From Sedimentisphaerales bacterium (GTDB taxonomy: Bacteria; Planctomycetota; Phycisphaerae; Sedimentisphaerales; Anaerohalosphaeraceae), in NCBI GenBank assembly GCA_028282905.1, contig JANQGW010000114.1, positions 1 through 46,643 on the forward strand: 46,643 nt of DNA. The letters run 5' to 3'. The position numbers and the translations under genes were made by a program. The notes below the pieces were generated by a model that worked only from the letters and a program-made list of their open reading frames with translations, searched no databases and was not told where the DNA came from. Below, piece after piece: positions 7,662 through 15,359 of this stretch (its first letter is position 1; every line of letters starts with the position of its first letter).

Positions 7662-8244
7662 TTGCCCTTTTCAAACTCCGGCTGACACACTCACGCAGGT
7701 TTCGATGAATCCGAGCCATTGTTTTGTAAAGTCCCTGCAGGGGACGATTGTGCAATTCTGCAATCGCAACGGTTTTCATCCCCTTATCATATTTCAGCGT
7801 CACCAACTCTGCGTCTTTCGCCGACAGTTTTCGGATACAGTCCTGAACAATCCGGCTGCGAACATCGATTTCATCGCCCCAGGCCCCGGCCTGCTTGACG
7901 GCGCCTTCAAGCATATCCGAATCAAACCGGACCCGCCGATCAAACCGCCGCGAACGCAGTTTCAACACCCGATGCCGGGCTATCGCCACCGCCCACGACG
8001 TAAAATCGCTGCCGGACTCAAATGTGTCGTACTTTTTCCACAGCAGCAGCGCCGTTTCCTGCATGATATCAGCCGCATCCGCTTCGTTCACCACGCACGA
8101 CAGGATAAACGCATACAGCCGCCGTCGGGACGCCCTGAAATCTGACATAAACGCTTGTTTTCGTGATTGTTTTTTCAAAGATACCGTTTCCGGACATAAA
8201 ACTCTGGTTATTTTCAGTTCAGCTTGTTGTCCTATTATATCCAT
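7648..8244 (-). CDS. ECF RNA polymerase sigma factor (Rhodopirellula/Verrucomicrobium type)
   Basis: A 198-residue sigma-70 family factor. Region 2 is visible as RRRLYAFILSCVVNEADAADIMQET followed by LLLWKKYDTFESGSDFTSWAVAIAR; region 4 is the C-terminal helix-turn-helix around LVTLKYDKGMKTVAIAELHNRPLQGLYKTMARIHRNLREC. The region-2 wording is that of the planctomycetal/verrucomicrobial ECF group. The start at 8244 keeps a helix before region 2; an in-frame ATG at 8148 is an alternative. It is first in a coupled three-gene operon with the anti-sigma factor and an acidic secreted protein, and divergent from the gene at 8487 across 242 bp, which may be a target. Confidence 0.92.
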   Translation of the reverse strand: MDIIGQQAELKITRVLCPETVSLKKQSRKQAFMSDFRASRRRLYAFILSCVVNEADAADIMQETALLLWKKYDTFESGSDFTSWAVAIARHRVLKLRSRRFDRRVRFDSDMLEGAVKQAGAWGDEIDVRSRIVQDCIRKLSAKDAELVTLKYDKGMKTVAIAELHNRPLQGLYKTMARIHRNLRECVSRSLKRANADE

Positions 8245-8435
8245 CTCGATTCTAAAATGCGATAGCTTCGCGGTGATATCCCTTATAAGTCTGTCAGGGC
8301 CATCCGCGCGGCATTTACGACCCCGAAGGATCTATCCATCTATCAGTAATCCCGCGAGTGACAAAAACTGGAGCCTGAAATATTCTATTTTTAAAAAAAT
8401 TCCCCCTGCGGCATTTTATGAAGCAAATCGTCCGG

Positions 8436-8454
8436 CATTGCCGAAATAGCAATG
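8436..8454. promoter_or_regulatory. Inverted repeat in the ECF sigma/8487 divergent region
   Basis: CATTGC, 7 bp, GCAATG lies 33 bp upstream of the 8487 start. It is a perfect 6 bp inverted repeat and could be an operator or a leader hairpin. Nothing else stands out in 8245-8486. Confidence 0.2.
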
Positions 8455-8486
8455 TTGACTGTAACCTCGTACTGCGGGAGCACATA

Positions 8487-9629
8487 ATGAAGCATTACCG
8501 GATCCTCCTTTTTGGCATGGCAATCACAATCCTGATCCTGTCGTTCTGTATCTGGAAACTTGAGGCCCGGCAAACACGATCAGAAAATCCGGCCCCTATA
8601 CCTGCCGCCAACACTGTCGGAAAGATCGCCCCTACTGCTGTCAACTCGGAACCTCAACACACATTACCGGACCCGTTTGCTGATGCCGTGAAAAGCAGTA
8701 CAGCCACACTGCGCATTCAGGCGCTTATTGTCAATGGCACATGGCAGTACAGACACACCGTGTGTCCAAAAAATGGCGACAGCTTGTCCTTGAAAATTGA
8801 TTCGACCGGAAGTGATTCGATACGCTGGTACCATATTTTTCCCGACATCACAAAATATTACAATAATGCTTATTGGCCGAATGAACCCAAGGCCTACCAG
8901 TGGAAAGGTATCGATAAAATCAACTACATTCGCTCAGAAATCTCCGAATTTCGGAATCGAGACACGGTTACACTGTTTGAGAACGGGCGTTTCCAATATC
9001 GCATACCTAACAATATCGTCACCCAATCCGGCTATTTCCAGAAAACCGCCGGCAGTTTCTGGTATCAGGTCGAAATCCTGAAAGACGGTAAAATTCTGCG
9101 TTCACCGGGCATTGATGAAAACACTTCACAGGGTCTGTCACCGGAGGTATTTCGTCTCACACTGCAAAATGGAAACGAAGGCTATCTTTCATATCTGACC
9201 GGTTTTTTCAATGTGCCGGGAATCTTCGGCTCCACGATCAAGCAAAGCAGTAACTATATCGGCGTCGATTGCGCAGATGTATTAATGGCAGCATACGCCG
9301 AATGGAAAAACAAGCCAAATCAGAAAAATTATAATGTCGCAATGCTGGTGGGCAAATTCCCCAGAAAAGCTGAATTCAAAATTCAAAATGGACAACCCGA
9401 CAAAACAGTGAAATGGAACGAACATATCTCCCCCGGCGATTTCATCGCCGTCCGTTATAACGGCGCGAGGACGTTCCAACATATCGGAGCACTCTACAGC
9501 GACAAAAATCAAAACGGCATACTGGATGCCTCGGACTGGGTCATCCACGCCGGCCCGGCCCCACTGCACCTGTCAGCTCTAAAAGAAGGCAACTTCAACG
9601 GCCGCGTCGTTATCCTGAAACCTAAATAG
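8487..9629 (+). CDS. Membrane-anchored or secreted protein with a possible NlpC/P60-like C-terminal domain
   Basis: A 380-residue protein. The start at 8487 is favoured because GGGAG precedes it and an N-terminal hydrophobic helix (about 5-23) follows directly. The middle part is Tyr/Trp-rich and unrecognised. The C-terminal third has the arrangement of papain-fold cell-wall hydrolases: a cysteine in GVDCADVLMAA (Cys262) opening a helix, a PGDFIAVRYN strand, and a histidine in FQHIGALY (His332), followed by a DKNQNG loop that looks calcium-binding. I infer a possible cysteine hydrolase or amidase acting outside the membrane; the match is by motif spacing only. It is divergent from the ECF sigma operon. 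Confidence 0.75.
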   Translation: MKHYRILLFGMAITILILSFCIWKLEARQTRSENPAPIPAANTVGKIAPTAVNSEPQHTLPDPFADAVKSSTATLRIQALIVNGTWQYRHTVCPKNGDSLSLKIDSTGSDSIRWYHIFPDITKYYNNAYWPNEPKAYQWKGIDKINYIRSEISEFRNRDTVTLFENGRFQYRIPNNIVTQSGYFQKTAGSFWYQVEILKDGKILRSPGIDENTSQGLSPEVFRLTLQNGNEGYLSYLTGFFNVPGIFGSTIKQSSNYIGVDCADVLMAAYAEWKNKPNQKNYNVAMLVGKFPRKAEFKIQNGQPDKTVKWNEHISPGDFIAVRYNGARTFQHIGALYSDKNQNGILDASDWVIHAGPAPLHLSALKEGNFNGRVVILKPK

Positions 9630-9722
9630 GTCTCGCAAAAGGCTTTCCTACAGAGCACTACAGGAACATTTATTTACGCCTTTCTAAGCATTTAAATGTC
9701 GACACCCCCCACAGGTTAGCAG

Positions 9723-10211
9723 TTATTTTTTTGAGCACCGAAAGATATCAGTCGACTTAATCCTTTCTCCATCGGCAACACTGGTGAAATCGTAATAATG
9801 ACCCGTGCCGTCCGGTTTTAAGACAAACAAGAAACGACCTCCTGTTGTTTCCCAATCCCAACGTTTATTAATGCCCTTCCGTTGGTATCTCGTCAAGTCT
9901 CCAGAAGTACTTCCGTCATAGAGAATAAATCCATATTGGGATAAACCTGAATTAACGAAGCGTCCAACTTCAAAAAGTACTTTGTTGCCATCAAAATACT
10001 CACGGCACTCCCATATCTCAAAAGAACCGTGTTCTTCTTCACTGAATTTCTTACCATTTAGAACGATAGTTCTGGAGTGTGGTTCTTCTGGCTTAGGAGA
10101 CTTTGATGATGCAGACTCAGTAGACGGCGACTCAAGAGTAGTGCAACCTGCAATGAAAAGAATGAGGGCAGAACCAATAAATGTACTTTTTGAGATTCCC
10201 ATAACTTTCAT
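9723..10211 (-). CDS. Small lipoprotein of unknown function
   Basis: A 162-residue protein with a lipoprotein signal: a hydrophobic stretch ending FIAGC, so the mature protein would start at that Cys. A Ser/Pro/Glu-rich linker follows, then a compact domain with aromatic residues and GSTSGDL/DWETTGGRF patterns. I do not recognise it. The start at 10211 (GGGAA upstream) gives the best signal peptide; an in-frame ATG at 10244 also has an AAGGGA site. It looks A+T-richer than the enzyme genes around it. Single gene, no operon partners. Confidence 0.65.
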   Translation of the reverse strand: MKVMGISKSTFIGSALILFIAGCTTLESPSTESASSKSPKPEEPHSRTIVLNGKKFSEEEHGSFEIWECREYFDGNKVLFEVGRFVNSGLSQYGFILYDGSTSGDLTRYQRKGINKRWDWETTGGRFLFVLKPDGTGHYYDFTSVADGERIKSTDIFRCSKK

Positions 10212-10294
10212 ATGACATTTCCCAAATACTTGGCTAAAAAACATAATTTTCCCTTAACGATATCGACAATTTTACAAAATTCACGACAGCAGGG

Positions 10295-10410
10295 TCAAGA
10301 AAAATCCATTCTAAGATTGCCCTTCGGAAATTGCTCGGTTAGATTGATGATTTTTTCGGCGAAGTCAACGGCTTTTTGATAAACCTGGAGATTTTCGAAC
10401 ATGAAAGGCA
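10295..10410 (-). pseudogene. Broken fragment of a four-helix-bundle (IVS-type) protein gene
   Basis: Starting at the ATG at 10410 the frame reads MPFMFENLQV, the typical opening of the four helix bundle family (S23/23S rRNA intervening-sequence protein). A one-base deletion after the tenth codon breaks the frame. Shifting by one base restores a family-like stretch, KAVDFAEKIINLTEQFPKG, which then stops. Only about a third of the usual length of roughly 120 residues remains. It lies between the lipoprotein gene and tRNA-Gln, and nothing else is seen in 10212-10535. Confidence 0.6.
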
Positions 10411-10535
10411 TCGGGTGGCTCCTTTTGAACAGGTGAGCAGTCGAGCAGGAGACCGCAGTCATACTTCAACACCACAACTCCAAGTCGCATAAGGGGCGTT
10501 ATCAACTGTGCACCTGATCTAATTTCCCCTGCTCT

Positions 10536-10554
10536 GTTTTCGCAAAGCGAAAAC
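10536..10554. other. Perfect hairpin abutting the 3' end of tRNA-Gln
   Basis: GTTTTCGC-AAA-GCGAAAAC is a perfect 8 bp palindrome whose last base is the tRNA discriminator position. On the minus strand it lies directly downstream of the tRNA. It has no strong U run, so it may be a weak terminator or an RNA-processing signal. Confidence 0.4.
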
Positions 10555-10624
10555 TGGGGTACAGGGATTCGAACCCCAACTAACTGATCCAGAGTCAGTC
10601 GTGCTACCGTTACACTATACCCCA
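10554..10624 (-). tRNA. tRNA-Gln (anticodon CTG)
   Basis: The minus strand folds into a full cloverleaf: acceptor TGGGGTA/TACCCCA, a D-arm with AACGGTAGC, anticodon stem ACTGA/TCAGT with loop CT-CTG-GA, and a T-arm with GGTTCGAATCC. The anticodon CTG reads CAG (Gln). The discriminator base is G, as expected for tRNA-Gln. The 3' CCA is not encoded. Confidence 0.95.
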
Positions 10625-10635
10625 ATAACTTCTTT

Positions 10636-10664
10636 AAATTAAAAGAGTTATAAGTTTTACACAA
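10636..10664 (-). promoter_or_regulatory. Putative promoter of tRNA-Gln
   Basis: On the minus strand TTGTGT (10664-10659), 17 bp, TAATTT (10641-10636) would start RNA about 5 bp before the tRNA. An imperfect ATAACT...AGTTAT inverted repeat (10625-10651) overlaps it. Nothing else is seen in 10665-10823. Confidence 0.35.
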
Positions 10665-10823
10665 AGCGGACTTTCAAGATAGCGAACTGCAATCAAGACC
10701 GCTTCCGCATAAAAGTTCGCATACTTTACAGCCAAGTGATGGCTATTGCAAGAAAATTAGGGGCAAAAATCATCACTTTGGCCGGATAATATCTGCCCCT
10801 GAGAAAAGTATCGAAAAACCGCC

Positions 10824-11729
10824 CTACAGCCACTCGCGAATACCGAGTTCTTCCAGTTCGGTCTTTAAACCTTCAAATTCCTGCTCGGTCAGTGCCTCCA
10901 GTGGCAGTCGCGTCGGCCCGCAATCCAGCCCGGCCAACTTCAAAATTGATTTAAACGCCGGATGGCCCCGGTAATTATAGCAAATCCGCACCATCTGCAC
11001 GGAAACATATTGCAGTTTCTGCGCCGTTTCCATATCACCAGCGGCAAATGCGTCCATGATCTTGCGATACAGTCGCCCGGCAAAGTTATACGTACTGCCA
11101 ATCGCCGAATCGGCGCCAACAGAAAGCCCGCTAGTCAGCATTTCGTCACAGCCAAAAAATATCTGGTAACGGTCTCCGTAATTCTGCTTGCACTCCTGGA
11201 AGCCGTGAACTGTCAAATCGGTGTATTTTATGCCCTTCAGCGTCGGGATTTTGGACGGGGCTTTTTCCAGTAATTCCAGCATGTCAAAATCATTGCCGCT
11301 TAACGCAGGAATGTGATAGTAATAGAAGTCCGTCTCCGGCGCCGCTTCCGCAATCCGGCCAAGATAAGCAATCAGTGTGTCAATCGTCTTGGCCTTGAAA
11401 TAGCACGGTCCAATCGCGGCAATCGCATCGGCACCAACCGAAGCAGCATGTTGTGACAGTGTCTGCGCTTCGGCCAAACTGTCATGGCCAACATGGACAA
11501 TTACGGGGATTCGCTTATTGACCGCCTGGATATACGCCGCGGCTATCTGCTTGCGTTCGTCCACACTCAGCAGCGGGCCTTCTCCGGTACTGCCGCAAAC
11601 ATAAAAACCTTCTATCGACCGGTCAATCAAATGGTCGGTCAGTTGTGGAATAATCGCCGTGTTAATTGAACCGTCCGAATGCATCGGTGAAAATGTCGCG
11701 GCAATCAAACCTTTTATCTTACTTTCCAT
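10824..11729 (-). CDS. nanA: N-acetylneuraminate lyase (DapA/NanA family)
   Basis: Class I aldolase that splits N-acetylneuraminate to N-acetylmannosamine and pyruvate in the cytoplasm. At 301 residues it has the normal length for the (beta/alpha)8 family. Seen: GSTGEGPLLSVDER (about 46-59, the pyruvate carboxylate-binding loop), the catalytic tyrosine in YYYHIPALSG (Tyr138), and the Schiff-base lysine in KGIKYTD (Lys168). IPALSG after the tyrosine favours neuraminate lyase over dihydrodipicolinate synthase. It is last of three same-strand genes after the sialidase and the 2-epimerase, and that context supports the function more than sequence alone. An AGGA site lies before the ATG. Confidence 0.9.
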   Translation of the reverse strand: MESKIKGLIAATFSPMHSDGSINTAIIPQLTDHLIDRSIEGFYVCGSTGEGPLLSVDERKQIAAAYIQAVNKRIPVIVHVGHDSLAEAQTLSQHAASVGADAIAAIGPCYFKAKTIDTLIAYLGRIAEAAPETDFYYYHIPALSGNDFDMLELLEKAPSKIPTLKGIKYTDLTVHGFQECKQNYGDRYQIFFGCDEMLTSGLSVGADSAIGSTYNFAGRLYRKIMDAFAAGDMETAQKLQYVSVQMVRICYNYRGHPAFKSILKLAGLDCGPTRLPLEALTEQEFEGLKTELEELGIREWL

Positions 11730-11754
11730 TGTTGGTGTCCTAACTATTTCTTAC

Positions 11755-12936
11755 TTATAATTCCTTGTTATCTCGAGCTAATTGCTCAAATTCACGCCAG
11801 CAGAGCCACAATGCCCGCGGCACATGAAAACAACCTTTCCACTTGCCCCCTTTGAGCGTCAGCAGTTTTTCACCGCGACGATTCAAATATCCAAACCACT
11901 CGCCATATTCCGGGTCAGAAAAATGACTCCAGCTATAGTCATGCACTCGCTGGTACCATTGCCAGCATTCCTCGCGGCCGGTCGCGCGATAAGCCTTTGA
12001 CAGGGCCACTAATGTCTCCAAGTGAACCCACCAGAGCTTTTGATCCCATTCCAACTGATGCGGCGGGCGACCGTCTGCATCCATAAAGTAATAGATACCA
12101 TTGTACTCTTTATCCCAGGCATAATCCAGTGTGCTGAGGATAACATCCGTCGTCTGCTGCACCAGCGCCCGGTCATTACGTTTAAGGCCGATGTCCATGA
12201 TAAACCACATCGCCTCGATACCGTGACCGGGATTCAGCAATCGGCCGTCAAAACAATCTAAGTGCCCGCCGTCGGCCAGCACATGCTCGTACATCAATCC
12301 TCGCTGCGTATCCAGATGCAGACCCATTACTTCATCAACGCAGACATCCAGAATACGTTCCAACTCTTCCGCCGGCAACAATGTTTCCATCTCCAATGCC
12401 AGGTTGGCCATAATCATCGGAAATCCCATTGAATGCAGCGATCGGGTTTCGGCAACCTGCTTATTGTACTGGCCCTTGGGATTATCCTTACGCCGCAAAA
12501 TATTATTGTAAATCGACAGCGACAACTCGGTATATTGTGAATCTCCGGTTGCCAAACCGTATTGACAAAACGCCATCGCCGCAAAGAAATCACTGAAAAT
12601 GTTATACGGATGCACCAGCGGCCTGCCCGAACGATCCAGCGCAAAGTACCAGTTACCCTGCCCATCCGTGCCGTGCTTCAACAGAAAGTCGGCTCCATGC
12701 CGTGCGGTTTCAAGCCATTCCGGGTTTTGCTCATACCGATTATACAGCATGGAAAACAGCCAGACCTGCCGACATTGCAGCCAGATAAACTTGTCTGTAT
12801 CATAGACGGTCCCATCTCGATCCAAACAAGTAAAATAGCCACCGCATTCGGTATCGATAGAGTACTTTTGCCAGAAAGGCAAAACGCTCTCAAAAAGCTC
12901 TTTTTTATATTGATCCGCAACTTTCTGAAAAGTCAT
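11755..12936 (-). CDS. N-acylglucosamine 2-epimerase (AGE/RnBP family)
   Basis: Interconverts N-acetylmannosamine and N-acetylglucosamine, the step after the lyase in sialic acid use. The 393 residues span a full (alpha/alpha)6 barrel. Motifs seen: an [14 protein letters not shown] stretch, [29 protein letters not shown] with the catalytic-type histidine, a [11 protein letters not shown] helix, and [12 protein letters not shown] near the end. The start at 12936 has an AGAGG site that overlaps the sialidase stop region (8 bp gap), so translation is probably coupled. Bacteria more often use NanE (ManNAc-6-P epimerase); AGE here implies unphosphorylated ManNAc as the intermediate. A cellobiose/mannose epimerase of the same fold is the main alternative, but the neighbours argue against it. 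Confidence 0.92.
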   Translation of the reverse strand: MTFQKVADQYKKELFESVLPFWQKYSIDTECGGYFTCLDRDGTVYDTDKFIWLQCRQVWLFSMLYNRYEQNPEWLETARHGADFLLKHGTDGQGNWYFALDRSGRPLVHPYNIFSDFFAAMAFCQYGLATGDSQYTELSLSIYNNILRRKDNPKGQYNKQVAETRSLHSMGFPMIMANLALEMETLLPAEELERILDVCVDEVMGLHLDTQRGLMYEHVLADGGHLDCFDGRLLNPGHGIEAMWFIMDIGLKRNDRALVQQTTDVILSTLDYAWDKEYNGIYYFMDADGRPPHQLEWDQKLWWVHLETLVALSKAYRATGREECWQWYQRVHDYSWSHFSDPEYGEWFGYLNRRGEKLLTLKGGKWKGCFHVPRALWLCWREFEQLARDNKEL

Positions 12937-12944
12937 ATTTGCCT

Positions 12945-14132
12945 CTACTTTTTCTCGGATTGTTTCCGGGCGATTCTATCCAGTTCGTCCAGCGTAAACC
13001 GCACTGACATGATATACGGTTTTTCGCCAGCTGTCCAGTGTCCATATGTCGTCGTCACAAAAGTGCCGTTCGGCAGCACCTCAACGCCCGGATACGTACT
13101 GTCCCACCCGTGCTTATTATCCAGCAGCCGCACTCGGTACTGCCCTTCGCGGCCCTGCACGATATCGTCGTATGTGCCAACCCATCCAACCCAGTCGCCT
13201 TTGGTTGGGCTTTCGTGCGTCGTATCGCGGAATGAAATAAACAGCCGCCCGTCCGGAGCGTATTTGCCCGTATGACGGTCGCCGGTTAAAGAACCCGGCA
13301 GTTCATGGGGCTGGGTCCATGACTTGCCTTCGTCATTAGAGAAAATCACATGCGAATTTTTGCGACGGGCGTTCTCACGCAGCAAAACCGCAAGCTGTTT
13401 GCCATCCGGCGAACGAATAATTCCCGGCTCACACAGATGAACCTGGTCGGATTTATAAACCGCTTCCGGATACGACCATGTCAGCCCGCCATCCATAGAA
13501 AATGTCTGATACAGTGTAAATAACTGCGTTTTCTTGCCGCCGGCCTTGAAAAACCGCCCGTCATCATGGAACATCGCTATATAATGGCCCTTGCCGGTTT
13601 TCAGATCGGTCAAACAACCCATCACCACAATTCCGCCCCAGTCACCGACTTTCTTCAGCGGCGACCAGGTAATTCCATCATCCTCAGAGACAGCCATCCG
13701 AGTCGGATACAAACCGGAAAACATGATGAGCCTTTTTTTTCCCTGTGCGTCAATCACACGATGAATTGTCGGCACTTCCTTTGAGGTGGACCAATTATCC
13801 GGCACCGGCAACCTCTCGCTCCAGCTAAGACCCGCGTCACTGCTGCGTTTCATGACAATCGCACCGCGGCCGTGCCCTTTCGGATACACACAAATCATCG
13901 TCTTGTTATCTTCCAACAATACTGTCGTCGGGTGTCCTAAGTATTGCCCTGCCTCGTAATCCACCAGCGTCTGCCGGTATAGGTGGTCCGACAAATCCAG
14001 CAGCGGAATCGAATAGCCTCTGGACACTTTAGGCGCAGTTTCAGCCATGGCAGGAGCAACCATTATATAAGATAGCAGCACCAGCCCAAAAACCAAGCCC
14101 CTCAAAAATGACATAAGTCTTTTAATTTTCAT
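12945..14132 (-). CDS. Exported exo-alpha-sialidase (BNR/Asp-box protein)
   Basis: A 395-residue secreted six-bladed beta-propeller expected to release terminal sialic acids. A basic N-terminus and a hydrophobic signal peptide end near APAMA (about residue 30). Four Asp boxes (S-x-D-x-G-x-x-W) are visible: [24 protein letters not shown] and SNDEGKSW. The C-terminal blade has [21 protein letters not shown] canonical FRIP motif is not evident, so the sialidase activity rests on fold plus operon context with the lyase and epimerase. The ATG at 14132 has an AAGGAG site. It is first in the three-gene operon and divergent from the URO-D-like gene at 14266. Confidence 0.88.
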   Translation of the reverse strand: MKIKRLMSFLRGLVFGLVLLSYIMVAPAMAETAPKVSRGYSIPLLDLSDHLYRQTLVDYEAGQYLGHPTTVLLEDNKTMICVYPKGHGRGAIVMKRSSDAGLSWSERLPVPDNWSTSKEVPTIHRVIDAQGKKRLIMFSGLYPTRMAVSEDDGITWSPLKKVGDWGGIVVMGCLTDLKTGKGHYIAMFHDDGRFFKAGGKKTQLFTLYQTFSMDGGLTWSYPEAVYKSDQVHLCEPGIIRSPDGKQLAVLLRENARRKNSHVIFSNDEGKSWTQPHELPGSLTGDRHTGKYAPDGRLFISFRDTTHESPTKGDWVGWVGTYDDIVQGREGQYRVRLLDNKHGWDSTYPGVEVLPNGTFVTTTYGHWTAGEKPYIMSVRFTLDELDRIARKQSEKK

Positions 14133-14183
14133 GAGATACTCCTTTTTCTACACAACTTATTTTGTGATTTTAATATTTTTGTA

Positions 14184-14217
14184 TTGAAACGCAACAGGAT
14201 TATGTATTATATATAAT
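14184..14217 (+). promoter_or_regulatory. AT-rich divergent promoter region with 12 bp palindrome
   Basis: Between the sialidase operon and the URO-D-like gene: TTGAAA at 14184-14189 followed by overlapping -10 candidates in ATTATATATAAT (14206-14217), itself a perfect 12 bp palindrome. Spacing allows a TATATA -10 at 18 bp. The region likely carries both divergent promoters. Confidence 0.35.
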
Positions 14218-14265
14218 CTATAATCCATAAAAACGAAAGCAGAAAATCAGGAATTCGAGGAAAAT

Positions 14266-15342
14266 ATGTTACCCAAAGAACGCGTCCTGAAGGCCATGAA
14301 GCATGAAAACCCGGACAAAGTCCCTTTCTTTTATCGGGATATCCCGGAAGTTGAAGCCCGTCTTTTAGCGGATTTGAAGCTGAATACCCGCGATGAATTG
14401 CTGGAGCACCTCGATATTGATTTTCGCTGGGTTAGCCCCGAATATGTCGGACCTTCCCTTTTTGACGAAAAAACTAACATCAAACGGGATATCTGGGGCG
14501 TGGAATATAAATATGTGCATTTCAGCGATACCGCCGGCTACTGGGAACCCATCGAGCGGCCGCTGATTAACGAAACTGACCCCGCCGCACTAGCTGACTA
14601 CCCGTGGCCAAAGCTGGAATGGTTCGATTTTTCCACACTCGAATCCCAGTGCAACCGGTACGCAGATTATGCGATCATGACAGCGCCGGGATTTGCCTCG
14701 CCGGGAATTTTTCAGTGCCCGATTCAGGTCTTAATCGGCGAGGAACGCAGTTTTATGGATGTCATGCTGAATCCCGATTTTATCGACGCCATCATCAAGC
14801 ACAGCCTTGAGTTCAATCTTGCACTGGTGGAGAAGATGTTCCAAGCGGCTAATGGAAAGATCACCTTTTTCCGTCTGGGTGACGACTTCGGCACCCAAAA
14901 CGGGTTGGTCATGAGTCCGGATATGTGGAAACAGCGTATCCAGCCGGGGCTGAAGGCAATGGCCGATGTCGCTAAAAAATACGGGGCATTCTATTATCAC
15001 CATTCCTGCGGAGCCATCCGTGATTTGATTCCCGCCCTGATGGAAACGGGTGTCGATGTGCTGGATCCGATTCAGGTCAAAGCCGCGGGGATGGTCCCGG
15101 CGGAACTGAAAACCGAATTCGGCGACACACTCTGCTTCAGTGGCGGCGTCGATGAACAGGAACTGCTGCCCAACGGATCACCGGAAGACGTGCGAAAAGG
15201 CGTTTTCCAATTGCTCGATAACATGGCCGGCAACGGCGGCTTCTTCATCGGCCCAACCCATAACTTCCAGGACGATATCCCCACAGAAAATATCTTGGCT
15301 ACCTACAAAGCCGCCAAAGAATGGTCCGGCGCGAATTATTAA
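14266..15342 (+). CDS. Uroporphyrinogen-decarboxylase-family protein (methyltransferase-like)
   Basis: A 358-residue TIM-barrel protein of the URO-D/MtaA superfamily, though not a heme HemE by wording. The N-terminus (LKAMKHENPDKVPFF) and the HHSCGAIRDLIPALMETGVDVLDPIQ segment are typical of the URO-D-like proteins related to methylcobamide:thiol methyltransferases. HSC supplies a His-x-Cys pair that could hold zinc. The final metal-binding Cys of MtaA is not present; the protein has FFIGPTHNFQDDIPTENILA instead. Such genes often sit in glycan-degradation regions of PVC bacteria, as here beside a sialidase operon and a sulfatase, but their substrate is unknown. A GAGGAAA site precedes the ATG. 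Whether it is an enzyme of sugar metabolism or methyl transfer cannot be told from sequence. Confidence 0.85.
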   Translation: MLPKERVLKAMKHENPDKVPFFYRDIPEVEARLLADLKLNTRDELLEHLDIDFRWVSPEYVGPSLFDEKTNIKRDIWGVEYKYVHFSDTAGYWEPIERPLINETDPAALADYPWPKLEWFDFSTLESQCNRYADYAIMTAPGFASPGIFQCPIQVLIGEERSFMDVMLNPDFIDAIIKHSLEFNLALVEKMFQAANGKITFFRLGDDFGTQNGLVMSPDMWKQRIQPGLKAMADVAKKYGAFYYHHSCGAIRDLIPALMETGVDVLDPIQVKAAGMVPAELKTEFGDTLCFSGGVDEQELLPNGSPEDVRKGVFQLLDNMAGNGGFFIGPTHNFQDDIPTENILATYKAAKEWSGANY

Positions 15343-15359
15343 AAATCGGCTGCCGTCAG

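Noticed and set aside
14266..15342. Heme-pathway uroporphyrinogen decarboxylase HemE
   Set aside because: The N-terminus and HSC motif match the methyltransferase-like URO-D group, and no other heme gene is present.
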